Notes: generated by a model not told the origin, from the sequence alone. Positions 28,250 through 38,153 are shown, counted from the first letter of the stretch. The stretch: 64,000 nucleotides of DNA from Roseiarcus sp963787135 (GCA_963787135.1 CAWBBW010000004.1:33670-97669); one strand, 5' to 3'. Numbers and translations: made by a program.

Positions 28250-28900
28250 TTGAACGATAAACGCCTCAAGGTGCTGGTGCCTCGCTTACCCGGAGTTGCG
28301 CGCGCACTCCTCAAGTGCGACGGCGACCATCCTTGCCGGCTGCCCATCTGTGCCGTTTGCGCTCGCGCCTATCGGGAGGGCCCGATTGCCCAACTGCATG
28401 CCCTGGCCAACGCCTACGTCGGGCCCCATCAAACTGCGACCATCTACCTCCGCCTCTTGGGCCCCGGCTCTCTGGCGGCCGCGGACCCCCCGCGCATCAG
28501 TGAGATGCTCCGCAAGCGTCTCGACCGCGCCGGCTTTAAGAACGCGATTGTCGTGGGCGGAATCGAGGTGGCCTGGCAGGAGAATTGGCAGCGCTGGATC
28601 GTGCATGCCCAGGTGCTCGCCATCGGCGTCGACGCGGTCACCTGGGATCAGCTCGAAGCCTCCTTGAAAGACAGCGGAACCGCGAAACCAGTCTTGCGGA
28701 AACTGCTGTCCAACCCCGACGTGCAGCTCTCCTATTGCATCAAGTTCGTCGACTATCATCGACCCGGACGCAACCGTGTCCCCTTGAAGCCGGATCGCCT
28801 CGTCGAACTCGCGGCGTGGTGTTCGCGCTATCGCTTCCAGGACTTCTTGTTCGCTTATGGCGCCCGTCGTCGCGGTGGCCGGCTGGTCGTGGATGACTAG
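28250..28900 (+). CDS. Hypothetical protein with N-terminal cysteine motif
   Basis: The product is 216 aa from a TTG at 28250. Near residues 23-42 it has CDGDHPCRLPICAVCARAYR, a compact cysteine cluster that could bind zinc. The central part WQRWIVHAQVLAIGVDAVTWDQLEASL resembles the layout of HUH or Rep-like proteins (a histidine strand followed by a WxxL helix), but no HUH motif is present. It ends with a basic tail. With the next gene and the DUF927-type ATPase at 31.9-33.5 kb it may be part of an old integrative element. Confidence 0.6.
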   Translation: MNDKRLKVLVPRLPGVARALLKCDGDHPCRLPICAVCARAYREGPIAQLHALANAYVGPHQTATIYLRLLGPGSLAAADPPRISEMLRKRLDRAGFKNAIVVGGIEVAWQENWQRWIVHAQVLAIGVDAVTWDQLEASLKDSGTAKPVLRKLLSNPDVQLSYCIKFVDYHRPGRNRVPLKPDRLVELAAWCSRYRFQDFLFAYGARRRGGRLVVDD

Positions 28901-29105
28901 TCGCTGTGCGCTGCTGCGGCCCCTCGCCCGCGCTCACGAGGTGGTGACGACGGGGTGACGGACGGCTCTGCGAACTGAGCGGCTTCTGGTCGCCCCGCCG
29001 CGCCGCACACCTTCGCGCTGATCTTCTCTGTCTGCCCCGACGCACGCGCCGAGCGTCGCCGCAAAACAACCAATGCTCCGCTAGGCAATATAGGAGGACA
29101 CGTCA

Positions 29106-30257
29106 ATGCTGACACGCAAGAAGTCCGTTGGGTCGCGGCGCAGACGCGCCCGCAGACGGCAACCCAAATTCCTCACCCCGGATCTTGTGCTGTTCGCCGG
29201 GCAAAAGATTCGGTTCGTCGCTAATCAGGAGGACGCGCTGAGCAACGCCGAACGCCTCCGTCGCGAGTATGCGGAGATGGACGACAGTTCCGTTGGAGAA
29301 GTGAGTCACTTCCTGCAGCGTGCCTATCACGTCGCGGTCCAGTTTCGGCGGCGACCCGGCGATTTCGAACGCTTCAAGTCTCATCCGTTCTGGGAGGCGT
29401 TGGGGGAGAAGCCGAAAGACGCGTCGACTTCAAAGTGGGCTTTGTACTTCGTCATGCAAGCGACGACGACGAAGGTTCGCAATCGCGCGCGGCGGTATGC
29501 AGTGCTGCTCGACGGATTGATTCACGACAAGGTAAGCCCCGGCGCAGTCGCGGCGCGCGTCAAGGCAATGGGCGAGGTAGAAGAGGCGTACGACGTCCTT
29601 CTGAACGCGCGCAGTCGGCGTGATCGCGAGAAGACGCTGCGTATCCTTGACGACAACGACGGGAGCTTGTTCGCTCAGATGACAGCCGTGGTTGGGAGGG
29701 CTATTGAAAGGCCGCCTATGACGTTGCCTGCGAAGGTGATGGGCGAAGTGGCTGCCATTCAAGGCAAGCGGCGACCAGCTCTCCCGACCGGCGGTGCCTC
29801 TGCCAAGAAACCTCAGGCCGGTTCCAAGGCCTCGCCGGCATTCCGCGGCGCACCGCCACGAGGAAAGGCTCAGCGGCTAACTTGCCCCGCCGCTGTGGGC
29901 CAGAAGCGTGTCGATCCACCCTCCCGCAAAGGCAACGCGTCATCGACCGGGCTGAAGACCCAGAGACGAGGGGGAGCGCCGAAGCAGGCGCCGTGGCTGC
30001 CCGAAGGAATAGATGACCGGTCCATTCAAACGCTGCACGAAGCGATTCGTGACCTCGACAGGCAGATGAAGGAAGACCTGGCGAAGGACGTGCTCTGGAA
30101 CCTCATGGAGCAGCGCGAACACGTTCAAGATCTCATTGTCCAGCGGAAGGATTGGATCAGAAGGCAGAAGCTGACCCGACGCGAGAAAAAGGCGGCGGCT
30201 CGCGTGAAGCGCATGGGTGGTCCCTTGCCGCCTGCGCCATCGCCGCAGCAGAAGTGA
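29106..30257 (+). CDS. Hypothetical basic protein
   Basis: The product is 383 aa with a perfect GGAGG eight bases before the ATG. The N-terminus is strongly basic (RKKSVGSRRRRARRRQPKFL), followed by a helical domain with FLQRAYHVAVQFRRRPGDFERFKSHPF. A low-complexity Pro/Lys/Gly linker (about 210-300) leads to a C-terminal coiled-coil (IQTLHEAIRDLDRQMKEDLAKD). It looks like a nucleic-acid-associated or element-borne structural protein. No family recognised. Confidence 0.6.
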   Translation: MLTRKKSVGSRRRRARRRQPKFLTPDLVLFAGQKIRFVANQEDALSNAERLRREYAEMDDSSVGEVSHFLQRAYHVAVQFRRRPGDFERFKSHPFWEALGEKPKDASTSKWALYFVMQATTTKVRNRARRYAVLLDGLIHDKVSPGAVAARVKAMGEVEEAYDVLLNARSRRDREKTLRILDDNDGSLFAQMTAVVGRAIERPPMTLPAKVMGEVAAIQGKRRPALPTGGASAKKPQAGSKASPAFRGAPPRGKAQRLTCPAAVGQKRVDPPSRKGNASSTGLKTQRRGGAPKQAPWLPEGIDDRSIQTLHEAIRDLDRQMKEDLAKDVLWNLMEQREHVQDLIVQRKDWIRRQKLTRREKKAAARVKRMGGPLPPAPSPQQK

Positions 30258-30604
30258 GTTGGTCTTGGGCGCGAGATTGGCTGCGACCAGATTCGTCGTC
30301 CGCCAGCTTTGGTGCCAGGCGGACGGGCGGCGAAACATCCATTGGCCTCATGACGCGAGGCTCAGCCGGCGGCCTTTGGTCCGTCGACCGCCGCCAGCCG
30401 CAAGGGTCGCTTTCCGGCCTGCACGGCACCGCCAGCCTCAATTCTGCGTGACGCAGAATTCGCGGCTCAATCCCCGACCGGGCGGAGCGCCATCTTAAGT
30501 GATGATTTCAACCCGTCGGCGAGCGAACTCAGCCCAGCACCGAGACGACGCGCATGGCGACGCTCGGGATTGCGTCGAAGAGGGTTTTGCCGCGCGAGTG
30601 CAGG
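30258..30604. other. Intergenic region between convergent genes
   Basis: No supported ORF. It contains a perfect 21-nt palindrome at 30440-30460, listed separately. Confidence 0.4.
30440..30460. promoter_or_regulatory. Perfect 10-bp inverted repeat (21-nt palindrome)
   Basis: AATTCTGCGT at 30440-30449 is followed by a single G and its exact reverse complement at 30451-30460. It lies between the 3' ends of two convergent genes. A one-base loop is too tight for a normal terminator, and no T-run follows, so an operator-like protein-binding site is more likely. Confidence 0.4.
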
Positions 30605-31483
30605 TCAGGGGATGAGCCGTACGCAGCACGCCGTAAGCGATTTCCGCCAGTTGGGCAGTTCAAGGCCGTATACGCGTCTCAGCTTTTCATTGTCGAGGCG
30701 CGAATTGGCCGGACGCTGCGCCGGCGTTGGGTAGTCGGTCGTCGTGATGCGCTTGACCCGCGTCAAGCCGCGCCCGCGCGCCGCCGCCTCGACAAAGATC
30801 GCCTCGGCGAAATTGGCCCACGTCGCCTCGCCAGAGCCAGTCATGTGGAAGACGCCGCGCAGCGCCGGCGACGCATCCTCGCGCACCCTCGCGGCGACGG
30901 TGAGCAGCGCGGCAGCGAGGTTGAGGGCCGAGGTCGGATTGCCGCGCTGGTCCGCGACGACCGAGACCTCGTCGCGCATCTCGTTGAGTGCAAGCATCGT
31001 GCGGACGAAATTCGTCCCGTACGGGCTGAAGAGCCAGGCGGTACGCACGATGACGCTGTTGGCGCAGCGCTCGGCGACCAGCCTTTCGCCGAGCAGTTTG
31101 GAGCGCCCGTAGGCGCTTCTCGGCCCGGGCGGATCGTCCTCACGGTAGGGGCGATTGAGGGCACCGTCGAACACGTAATCGGTGGACAGCTGCAACAGTG
31201 GCGCGCCGATCCGGTCGGCGGCTTTCGCCACGTGGCCGGCCCCCTTGCCGTTGATGGCGACGGCGAGGCTTTCCTCCGCCTCGGCTTGGTCGACGGCGGT
31301 ATAGGCAGCGGCGTTGATGACCACGTCCGGCCGCGCGGCCTTGAGCCCGGCGAGAACAGCCCCGCGATCCTCCAGCAAGAATACGCGGCGGCCAAGCAGG
31401 ACGATCTCGAACTCGCGCCCCGCCTGCTCGATCAGCGAGGTCGCCACCTGTCCCATCGATCCAGTGACGGCGATCCGCATCAT
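30605..31483 (-). CDS. rfbD: dTDP-4-dehydrorhamnose reductase
   Basis: The product is 292 aa from the tandem ATGs at 31483/31480; the longer frame to 31663 is not homologous. It reduces dTDP-4-dehydro-L-rhamnose to dTDP-L-rhamnose, the last step of the RmlABCD pathway. The SDR nucleotide motif is MRIAVTGSMGQVATSL, followed by DVVINAAAYTAVDQAEAEE, LSTDYVFDGAL with the catalytic Ser/Thr, and YGRSKLLGE with the catalytic Tyr and Lys. The usual partners rfbA, rfbB and rfbC are not in this window, so it is an orphan here. It could supply dTDP-rhamnose to surface glycans such as those of the 2-19 kb cluster, but that link is inference. Confidence 0.9.
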   Translation of the reverse strand: MMRIAVTGSMGQVATSLIEQAGREFEIVLLGRRVFLLEDRGAVLAGLKAARPDVVINAAAYTAVDQAEAEESLAVAINGKGAGHVAKAADRIGAPLLQLSTDYVFDGALNRPYREDDPPGPRSAYGRSKLLGERLVAERCANSVIVRTAWLFSPYGTNFVRTMLALNEMRDEVSVVADQRGNPTSALNLAAALLTVAARVREDASPALRGVFHMTGSGEATWANFAEAIFVEAAARGRGLTRVKRITTTDYPTPAQRPANSRLDNEKLRRVYGLELPNWRKSLTACCVRLIP

Positions 31484-31859
31484 GTGGACAAATCCCCGGC
31501 CTCCTTCAGCCGCGGCGGGGGCGGCTGCGTCGTTGGTTACGTCCACGCACCCCAAACGTATCGCACGACGAGCGGGCGTATCGGCCGTGGCGATCAATTC
31601 CTTTTCGTTCCGCCACAGCGCTCGCGGTTTCAAGTCTTGCGGTCCGCTCCTCTGCGGAAGCATACGGCCCGAGTTTTATGCCGGCCATCGTCTCGAACGC
31701 ATGGCCCTCCGGGTAGATCGTGAAACAATGGGTGGAGTCCTCTCGGATGCTCCCCATCGAACGGCCAAGCAGGTCGAGACTGCGGGGGGCGCGGGGAATC
31801 GTCGGCGCCGCTGACGGCCCAAAGCCACGGCGGCTTCCCGGTTGTGTTGAGATGGCGAC
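31484..31859. other. Gap with one possible small ORF
   Basis: A minus-strand frame at 31506-31757 (83 aa, STHCFTIYPEGHAFETMAG then LGPYASAEERTARLETA) has a protein-like first half and a low-complexity second half. It could be a small gene with a frameshifted end, but I cannot support it firmly. Nothing else is seen. Confidence 0.3.
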
Positions 31860-33544
31860 CTACACCGTTGCCACTGTCGGGTGCGCCGTACGCCGCCCCG
31901 GTGACTGCTGCGGGCGGTGCCGAATGACGACAAAGAACGGCCGACTGCCATCCGGCAGGGGACGCTTCACGACGTAGCTCACCCTGCGGCCCCGCCGGGT
32001 CGTCACGAGGAGTCCGCGGCGGTCGATGTCCTTCTTGAGGGCCAAGGCTTCGTCAGCGCCCCCAGCGACTTCCTCGAACCGATCACTGGGAAACCAATAT
32101 TCTTTTTGCCCGTTGTGCTCGCCGACATACACAGGGGCACGTACGGCCTGCGAACGCATCGCGCGAAGTTTGAGAACTATGAAGCGAAGTCGGGTGAGGC
32201 CGGGGGAGCGGAGGTCGATGAAGCCGCGCCGGCGGTTGCGATTGATGAAGCGTCGCAAGCGGTCGTAGGGAGTCGGGACAGGGACGACGGCGCCGGCCAG
32301 CGCGGGCTGCGGCACGACGGCGATGGGGGCACCCTTGGTTGGCGTCACCAACAGCCCGAGCGCCCGAACCTCCTGGTCGATGAAAGCCACGTGATCGGCC
32401 TCGCACGCAAGATGGCGGCAGGAAGCTCTTCCTTCGTGAGAGGCAAGGCCTCGAAGCGGATGGCGAGGGCCCCGGAGCCGAAGATGGTAGCGAAACGGCC
32501 ATGCACGCGAACGAGACTGCGCCAACTTGACGTGATGCCGGATGCTGCTTGCAGATATTCCTGCCTAGCCGCCTCAAAGTCTCGCCTGAGCTCCGTCCGG
32601 CTGGAGCGGAGCGCCTCAGTAAACGTCGTCGCGAAGTGATAGCCCGCCCATCCGTGGTTCGCTTCGCCGAGCTCGCAAGCACGCGCAAAGAATGCCGCGA
32701 CGTCCGCGTGGCCGTGGAGATCCTCCAGGATGCAGGTCTTCCCCGGAGACGGCACGTCCATCAGGCGATTCACGTAGGCGGGATCGAACTCGAGGCCCAA
32801 CTTTTCCATGATCCTCACGAACGACCTGTTGGCCGTGCTAAGGATTGGCATGCACCAAATGCGACGGCCGCGTTCCGTCATGCGGGCAGTCCCTTGCCCC
32901 TGCGCAATCGTCATCACGAACTCGACCTGCTGCTCGGTCGCCTTCGACATCTCGTCGAGGAAGATCAACGTGAGATTGTAGGCTTCGGCGATGACTTCTA
33001 AGCCGCCCGGTTTCATCTTCCAGCTCGTGCCGAAACCGAGCCGGGTCGAACCGCTCGGATCCCATCCCCAAATCGCGGCAATGATCCGTGCGAGAGGCGT
33101 CTTGCCGACACCGCCCTCACCGACGAACTGGATGCCAGGAGGGTCGAGATTGAACGCCCCGCAGACTGGGCCGGCACAAGCCAAGGCAAGCCCGAGGATC
33201 ATGCGTGAGTTGCGCTTGGCAAGCGCAACCAACTGTCGCCATCCGGCGCGCGTGCCAGCGCGATGGAACTTACGATAGGTCTGCAGATGCTGCTCGTCGG
33301 GATAGGACGCGCCGGTAGAATTCTTCGACGTGGAACCGTCAGGGAAATAGAATTCGCCGTTGAGAAGACCGGGGCGCGTCGCGACGTCGAATGTCGGGTC
33401 CTTGCTGGCTTCTGTCGTAACTCGGCCGATGAATTCTTGCTGGCCTGCTCGTTCAGCAAGAATGACCCCTGCGCGCTGAAGCCGAACATAGGTGTCGCTT
33501 TGGCTGCTAGGCAGCACCCGATCTCCGCACCAGCTCGCACGCAC
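31860..33544 (-). pseudogene. DUF927-type primase/helicase-like ATPase, frameshifted and probably N-truncated
   Basis: The main frame (33544 to 32345) carries FYFPDGSTSKNSTG and a P-loop GEGGVGKTPLARIIAAIWG. It continues with SWKMKPGGLEVIAEAYNLTLIFLDEMSKA (Walker B-like FLDE) and GRRIWCMPILSTANRS, the order seen in DUF927 proteins of plasmids and integrative elements. The C-terminus continues in another frame from about 32405 (CEADHVAFIDQEVRALGLL) to 31860. That tail has KKDIDRRGLLVTTRRGRRVSYVV, a winged-helix-like end. One base explains the switch. The N-terminal primase-like half typical of this family is missing. Confidence 0.65.
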
Positions 33545-34248
33545 GTCTCAGCGGTCGCCTTGGCGAGGCACTTGAGACCCTGACAGGCGCCGAACGCGAG
33601 AATGACAGACGCGTCGAGTGCATGACCGCCTGTCCGCGCGCGCGACTGCAGTCGCCCACGCAAAATCCGACATGGGTGACGCATGGGGAATCGTCCCGAA
33701 ATGCGGGGGACTCAGCACCACAGCGTGACGAATGTCAGGCGCGCCGCCCCCGTTCGCGGATGATAAAGGTTATTATCATACACTCCACCGCAGCGCGGTC
33801 TGGGCGCGGCGGCTCGGCCCACGACGCCCGTCGCGCCTTGATGATTTCTCTTCAGACCTTCATTGGCGGAGGCATCGTTTTGCCTTTGGTCCTCTCGACG
33901 CATGCCGCGTCGGCGCCGTATCCCGCGGCTAGGAAGCGAATGTCCTCCGAGCAACTTATCGGCCGGTGTCGACGTTAAGCGGTCATAGCAAACCGCGTCC
34001 GAGGCAGGGCCCTCAATCTGTGTTGGATCAGGAAATCGGGAGGCCAGCGGCGCCTGACGCCTGCTTAATATGCGCGGCGACAAACGTGCGGCGATGAGGG
34101 CCTCGGCGCGTTTCAACGCCCTTGCCAAGCGACGCACGGGGTGGGTAGTTTCACTCGCAGGCACGGTGCCAGTTCTTGGTTTCGTTAAGAGCCGTTCCGA
34201 TTGGATATGTCGGAAATACCGTTCAAGAAACAACAGGGAGGATGCCTA
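33545..34248. other. Gap without a supported gene
   Basis: About 700 bases. It may include the decayed N-terminal part of the DUF927-type gene and the promoter of the esterase gene. No frame shows recognisable homology. The last bases hold the esterase ribosome-binding site GGGAGG at 34236-34241. Confidence 0.35.
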
Positions 34249-35474
34249 ATGAAGCGCCGAGACATGTTGCTAGTTGCCGCAACGGCGGTAGGACTGCTGG
34301 GTTTAAATCCTCGACCGCACAAGCGGACGGCTGGGTCGGAAGCTGGGGCGCGAGCGACGTCTTTCCCGTCGGCCCCGACGTCAACTTCCAGACGTTGCGC
34401 CAGTTCGTCCGGCTGAGCGCGGGCGGAAAGCAGTTGCGCGTCCGCTTCTCCAACGCGACCGGACAGAACCCGCTCGTCATCGGCGCGGCGCATATCGCCA
34501 AGCCGGCGGCTGACGGGGCGGCGGGGGCGATCGATCCGGGGAGCGACCATGCGCTGACCTTCGGCGGCGCCGCCGGCGTGACCGTGCCGCCGGGAGCGGA
34601 AGTTCTGTCCGACCCGGTCGACATGGACCTCCCCGCCTTGTCGACGGCAGCGATCAGCCTGTTCGTTCCGCGCTGGACGGGCCCCGCGGTCATCCATCTC
34701 GACGGAGTCGCGACCACCTATATTTCCGACGACGGCGATTTCACTGCAGAAGCGACGATGCCGAAACCGCACACCTCCACCTCGCGCTTCTTCCTCGACG
34801 AGGTGGACGTCGAAGCGGCCGGACAGCCGGGGACGCTCGTCACGCTCGGGGACTCGATCACCGACGGCTACCGCTCGAAGATCGACGGCAACCACCGCTG
34901 GCCCGACCGTCTGGCCGAGCGTCTCGCCGCTCGACCGAACGCCGCGCCGGTCGGCGTAGTGAACGCCGGCGTCAGCGGCAACCGCATCCTGCACGATCAC
35001 CCCGAGGATCTGTTCGGTCCGAATGCGCTGGCGCGGCTCGATCGCGACGTGCTCTCCGCCCCCGGCCTCAAGTGGGTCGTGCTGATGGAAGGCATCAACG
35101 ACATCGGCCATTCCACGTCCGCCGGGCTTCCGGAGCAGGACGTGTCAGCGGACCAGATCATCGCCGGCATGAAGCAGATCATCGCCCGCGTCCACGATCA
35201 CGGCGTCAAGATCTACGGCGCGACGCTCACCCCCTACGAAGGCACGGTGTTTCACGGTTACTATCAGCCGGAGGGAGAAGCCAAGCGTGAGGCGGTCAAC
35301 GCCTGGATCCGCCACGGCGATTTCGACGCGGTGATTGACTTCGACGCGGCGGTCCGCGACCCCGATCATCCGACGAAAATCCGCGCCGATTACGACGTTG
35401 GTGACCATCTCCATCCCAACGACGCGGGCTATCGGGCGATGGGCGATGCGGTCGATCTAAAGCTATTCGAGTAA
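34249..35474 (+). CDS. Secreted SGNH/GDSL-family hydrolase, signal peptide and domain in different frames
   Basis: The catalytic frame encodes an SGNH hydrolase. Block I is LVTLGDSITDGYRS (nucleophile Ser), the oxyanion Gly is in VGVVNAGVSGNRIL, block III is MEGINDIGHS, and block V is DHLHPNDAGY with the catalytic Asp/His. The ATG at 34249, with GGGAGG seven bases upstream, opens a signal peptide (MKRRDMLLVAATAVGLLG) in the other frame. A -1 shift at GGGTTTAAAT (34299-34308) joins it to FKSSTAQADGWVGSWG, giving a good AQA cleavage site. An in-frame ATG at 34242 would produce a form without a signal. The tract is either a slippery site or a one-base deletion. Likely a secreted carbohydrate esterase. 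Confidence 0.85.
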
Positions 35475-35562
35475 CCTTCGGCTTCCGCGAGCGTTTTCGG
35501 TCGCGTTGCGAAGTGAATACATGATCACGCCGCGCCCATTTCCTCGGCATTGTACCGACTAG

Positions 35563-37141
35563 CAGCCTGTCGGACTGAGTTTTGAGATTGGGGGTCGAAC
35601 GGGTTTTTCGATTTGCGCCGGCAGATCGGGCTTTGTGGGGTTCCGATTGAGCCTGTTGGAGGCGGTAGGCTGGATAGTCCGCGCGTCGGGTTTCGCTCCC
35701 TTTAGCAGGCGGGGTTGAGGACGAACATCCGTTTCAAATTCCAGGCCATGATCACGAGGCTCCACTCGCCGCGCACGTTTTCGAGCCCGCGCAGGGAAAA
35801 TTGACGGAATCCGAGCGCGGCTTTGATGATGCCGAACACCGGCTCCGGGGTCTGCTTGCGCAAGGCGTAGAGCGCTCGGCCCTCAGGCGACTTCAGCCGA
35901 TGCGCCATCGCCTCGACCGGCGTCGGGTCCCTCGGCGCCTCGGGCGCCGCCGCGAAGCGCTCGCTCAGCGGCGGGTGGTGGGGCTGGCGGCCCATCGCGA
36001 TCACCGGTTCGACGCCCGCCTTTTCGCACGCGGCCACGGCGCCCGCGCTGAAATAGCCGGTGTCGGCCAGCAGATGGTCAACCTTGCCCAGGCCTTCGGG
36101 CAACGCGCCGATCTTCTCCAGCATCGGTTCGACCTGCTGCTTGTCATTGGGCGCCTGAACCACATCGACGGCCACGACCAGAAGACTTCCCGCAGCGACC
36201 GCGGCTTGCGCATTGTAGCACTGGTCGAAGCCGCCGCCCGCCACCGGCATGATGCGCGACTCCGCGTCGGTCAGGTTGACCTGATCGGTCGGCAGCGGCC
36301 CTTCGGTCGGCGGCGCCGGCGGCTTTCCCCCGGGCTTCTTGCCCGTCGCCGCGGTCTTCGCCTCGCGCGACGCCATTTTGGCTTGGTGCTCGGCCATCTC
36401 GCGCGCATGCCGTTCCTGGCCCGAGCCTCGATCTTCGCCTTCGCCTCGGCCAGCTTACGAAGGCGCTCCTCGCGCCGCGCCAGTTCGTCGGGAATCGACA
36501 TCCCGTCGGGAACGTCGGCCGCATCCGCAGCCTCGGCTCGGGCCAGCAAATCGGCGACCTCGGCCTTCAGTTGCGCCTCGATCCTGCCCACATGCTCATA
36601 GGAAAGCGCGCTGTGCCGGCTGGCGTTGGCGTGGATCTTCGTCCCGTCCAGCCCGATTATGCCCATCTTCAAGACGCCCATCTCGCGCGCCAACTGAAGA
36701 ACCTCGACGAACAGCTCCTCGATCTCCTTTAAGAACCGCCGCCGAAACGCGGCGATCGTGTCGTGGTCGGGATGATCGTTCGCCGCGATGAACCGAAACG
36801 CTACCGAGTTGTAGGTCGCCCGCTCGAGCTTCCGGCTGGAGAATGTCCCCGTCGCGTACCCGTAAACCAACAGGCCCAGCAACATCCGGGGATGATACGA
36901 AGCCGACCCCGAACCTCGGTAAGCCCCGCTCAGCCGGCCCAGGTCGAGACCGTCGATAACTTCGACGATGAACCGCGCCAAATGCTTCTCCGGAAGCCAC
37001 TCGTCCACAGAAGGCGGCAGCAGATACCCCGTCTGCCGATCGATCGTCCGAAAATTGGCCATCAAAAAAACCCGCCGCCCTGCGCCAATCAACGATTGAT
37101 TCTAGCGTGGCCGCAGGCTCGGCGTTAAGTCCGACAGGCTG
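35563..37141. mobile_element. IS1182-family insertion sequence with CTAG target duplication
   Basis: The inverted repeats are exact over 14 bases: 35563-35576 (CAGCCTGTCGGACT) and 37128-37141. They are flanked by CTAG at 35559-35562 and 37142-37145, a four-base target duplication. The element is 1579 bp and carries one transposase gene with a single frameshift. The intact target duplication indicates a relatively recent insertion. Confidence 0.9.
35702..37062 (-). pseudogene. IS1182-family transposase, one-base frameshift
   Basis: The first frame from the ATG at 37062 (MANFRTIDRQTGYLLPPSVDEWL) holds the N-terminal IS5/IS1182 domain, with FRFIAANDHPDHDTIAAFRRRFL and MGIIGLDGTKIHANASRH (first Asp). 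The homologous C-terminal part (HLLADTGYFSAGAVAACE, second Asp; PEPVFGIIKAALGFRQFSLRGL, Glu) continues in a second frame from about 36400. A missing base in the GGCC tract near 36417-36423 explains the switch. Together the frames give about 453 aa, the family's normal size. An indel error or a decayed copy are both possible. Confidence 0.88.
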
Positions 37142-37152
37142 CTAGGGTAATT

Positions 37153-37182
37153 GCCCCCGACGCTTGCAAGGACGTCGGGGGC
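37153..37182. terminator. Strong 10-bp hairpin beside IS1182
   Basis: GCCCCCGACG at 37153-37162 pairs exactly with CGTCGGGGGC at 37173-37182 across a ten-base loop. No U-run follows on either strand, so it is terminator-like rather than a textbook intrinsic terminator. It lies eight bases from the IS1182 target duplication, which may have placed the IS beside a gene's 3' end. Confidence 0.4.
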
Positions 37183-37437
37183 TTAATGGCGGGCGACGCC
37201 ATCGTGAGTTGGCCCGCGATTGCCGGATTGCGTCGTAGCCATCCCCTCCGCTCGCCGAGGCGTCGGCGAACGACCGGTATTCGCAGATATCGTTGAAAAA
37301 GTCGGAAAATGGGCCGGCTCGAAAATCTCGCATTTGTGCTGAAGGCGGCGTCGAGGATACTGGACGGCCTCGCGGGTCGATGAGGCTAGTCGCTGGGGCC
37401 GATCGGTAACTGTCGAGTACCCCCCGAATGAAAACCA

Positions 37438-37659
37438 TCAAAGCCTGTCCACGACCGCGAGAATTGTGAACGGGGACGTCAATCCGACTTTTTCAACGAT
37501 ATCTGCGCGAAGGAGACGGTCCGGAGTCGACGTGAAGCGGACATACCGGATTGCGACGGCGAGCGACGTGAGCTCCTCCGCGACAAGATAGCGGCGTATC
37601 GGTTCGTCCCGAGGCTCCAATAGAGAAACGACTAGTGGGCCGCGTTGGCGGCCCAGCAA
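37438..37659 (-). CDS. Small hypothetical protein
   Basis: A 73-aa frame, RRYLVAEELTSLAVAIRYVR then LLRADIVEKVGLTSPFTILA, has a protein-like alternation of hydrophobic and charged residues. No clear ribosome-binding site is seen. A second weak frame (37142-37441) begins immediately after its stop; its 3' half covers the hairpin at 37153-37182, so it is less credible. Function unknown. Confidence 0.3.
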   Translation of the reverse strand: MLGRQRGPLVVSLLEPRDEPIRRYLVAEELTSLAVAIRYVRFTSTPDRLLRADIVEKVGLTSPFTILAVVDRL

Positions 37660-37688
37660 CCTTTCAGAGTGGACCTGCTCAGTCGATT

Positions 37689-38153
37689 TCAGAGGAGACG
37701 GGTGTCAGCCGGCGGCTGGTCAAAGTGATCATTCCGGCCGTCGACATAGTGGATCGGTGCCGCCGCCAACTCGTCGGGAGCGACATTGTCAAGCAGGTTA
37801 ACCTGGATTGCCCGGAAATCACCGCCCAGTGCTTCAGCAACACCGTGAGAGGGCGTGCGGATGCCGCAATTTTTGCAGAAGTGGTAGTGAAAGTTCGGTT
37901 TAGCGCGCCCCGGCGGCGTCCACTGGTAAACCGCCTGTGAGTCCGCGCCCGCGATGAGCCGGAAGCGATCGGGACTGGCAAATACCAGCCACGAACGCGC
38001 CTTGGTGCAGCTCGAACAGTTGCATTTTACGGTTCCCTGGCCGAGATCGACATCGGCTTCGAAGCGGACCGAGCCGCAGTGGCAACTGCCCGAATAGGTT
38101 TTTAGGGTCACGAGTGAATCCTCATCGTTCTCATCGAGGCGGAGCGCCCCCAT
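37689..38153 (-). CDS. GFA-family (formaldehyde-activating-enzyme-like) zinc protein
   Basis: The product is 154 aa from the ATG at 38153 (a GTG just before TLKTYSGSCHCGS is an alternative). Family zinc ligands are all present: SGSCHCGSVRFEADVD, KCNCSSCTKARSWLVF, and FHYHFCKNCGIRTPSHG. GFA proteins share the mss4-like fold; only some bind glutathione-hydroxymethyl adducts, so the specific activity is unknown. The C-terminus is ordinary. It is cytoplasmic. It follows the ECF sigma gene on the same strand. Confidence 0.88.
   Translation of the reverse strand: MGALRLDENDEDSLVTLKTYSGSCHCGSVRFEADVDLGQGTVKCNCSSCTKARSWLVFASPDRFRLIAGADSQAVYQWTPPGRAKPNFHYHFCKNCGIRTPSHGVAEALGGDFRAIQVNLLDNVAPDELAAAPIHYVDGRNDHFDQPPADTRLL

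Noticed and set aside
37142..37441. Minus-strand frame after the 37438-37659 ORF
   Set aside because: Its end crosses a strong hairpin and the IS1182 target duplication, and composition degrades toward the end; not listed as a gene.
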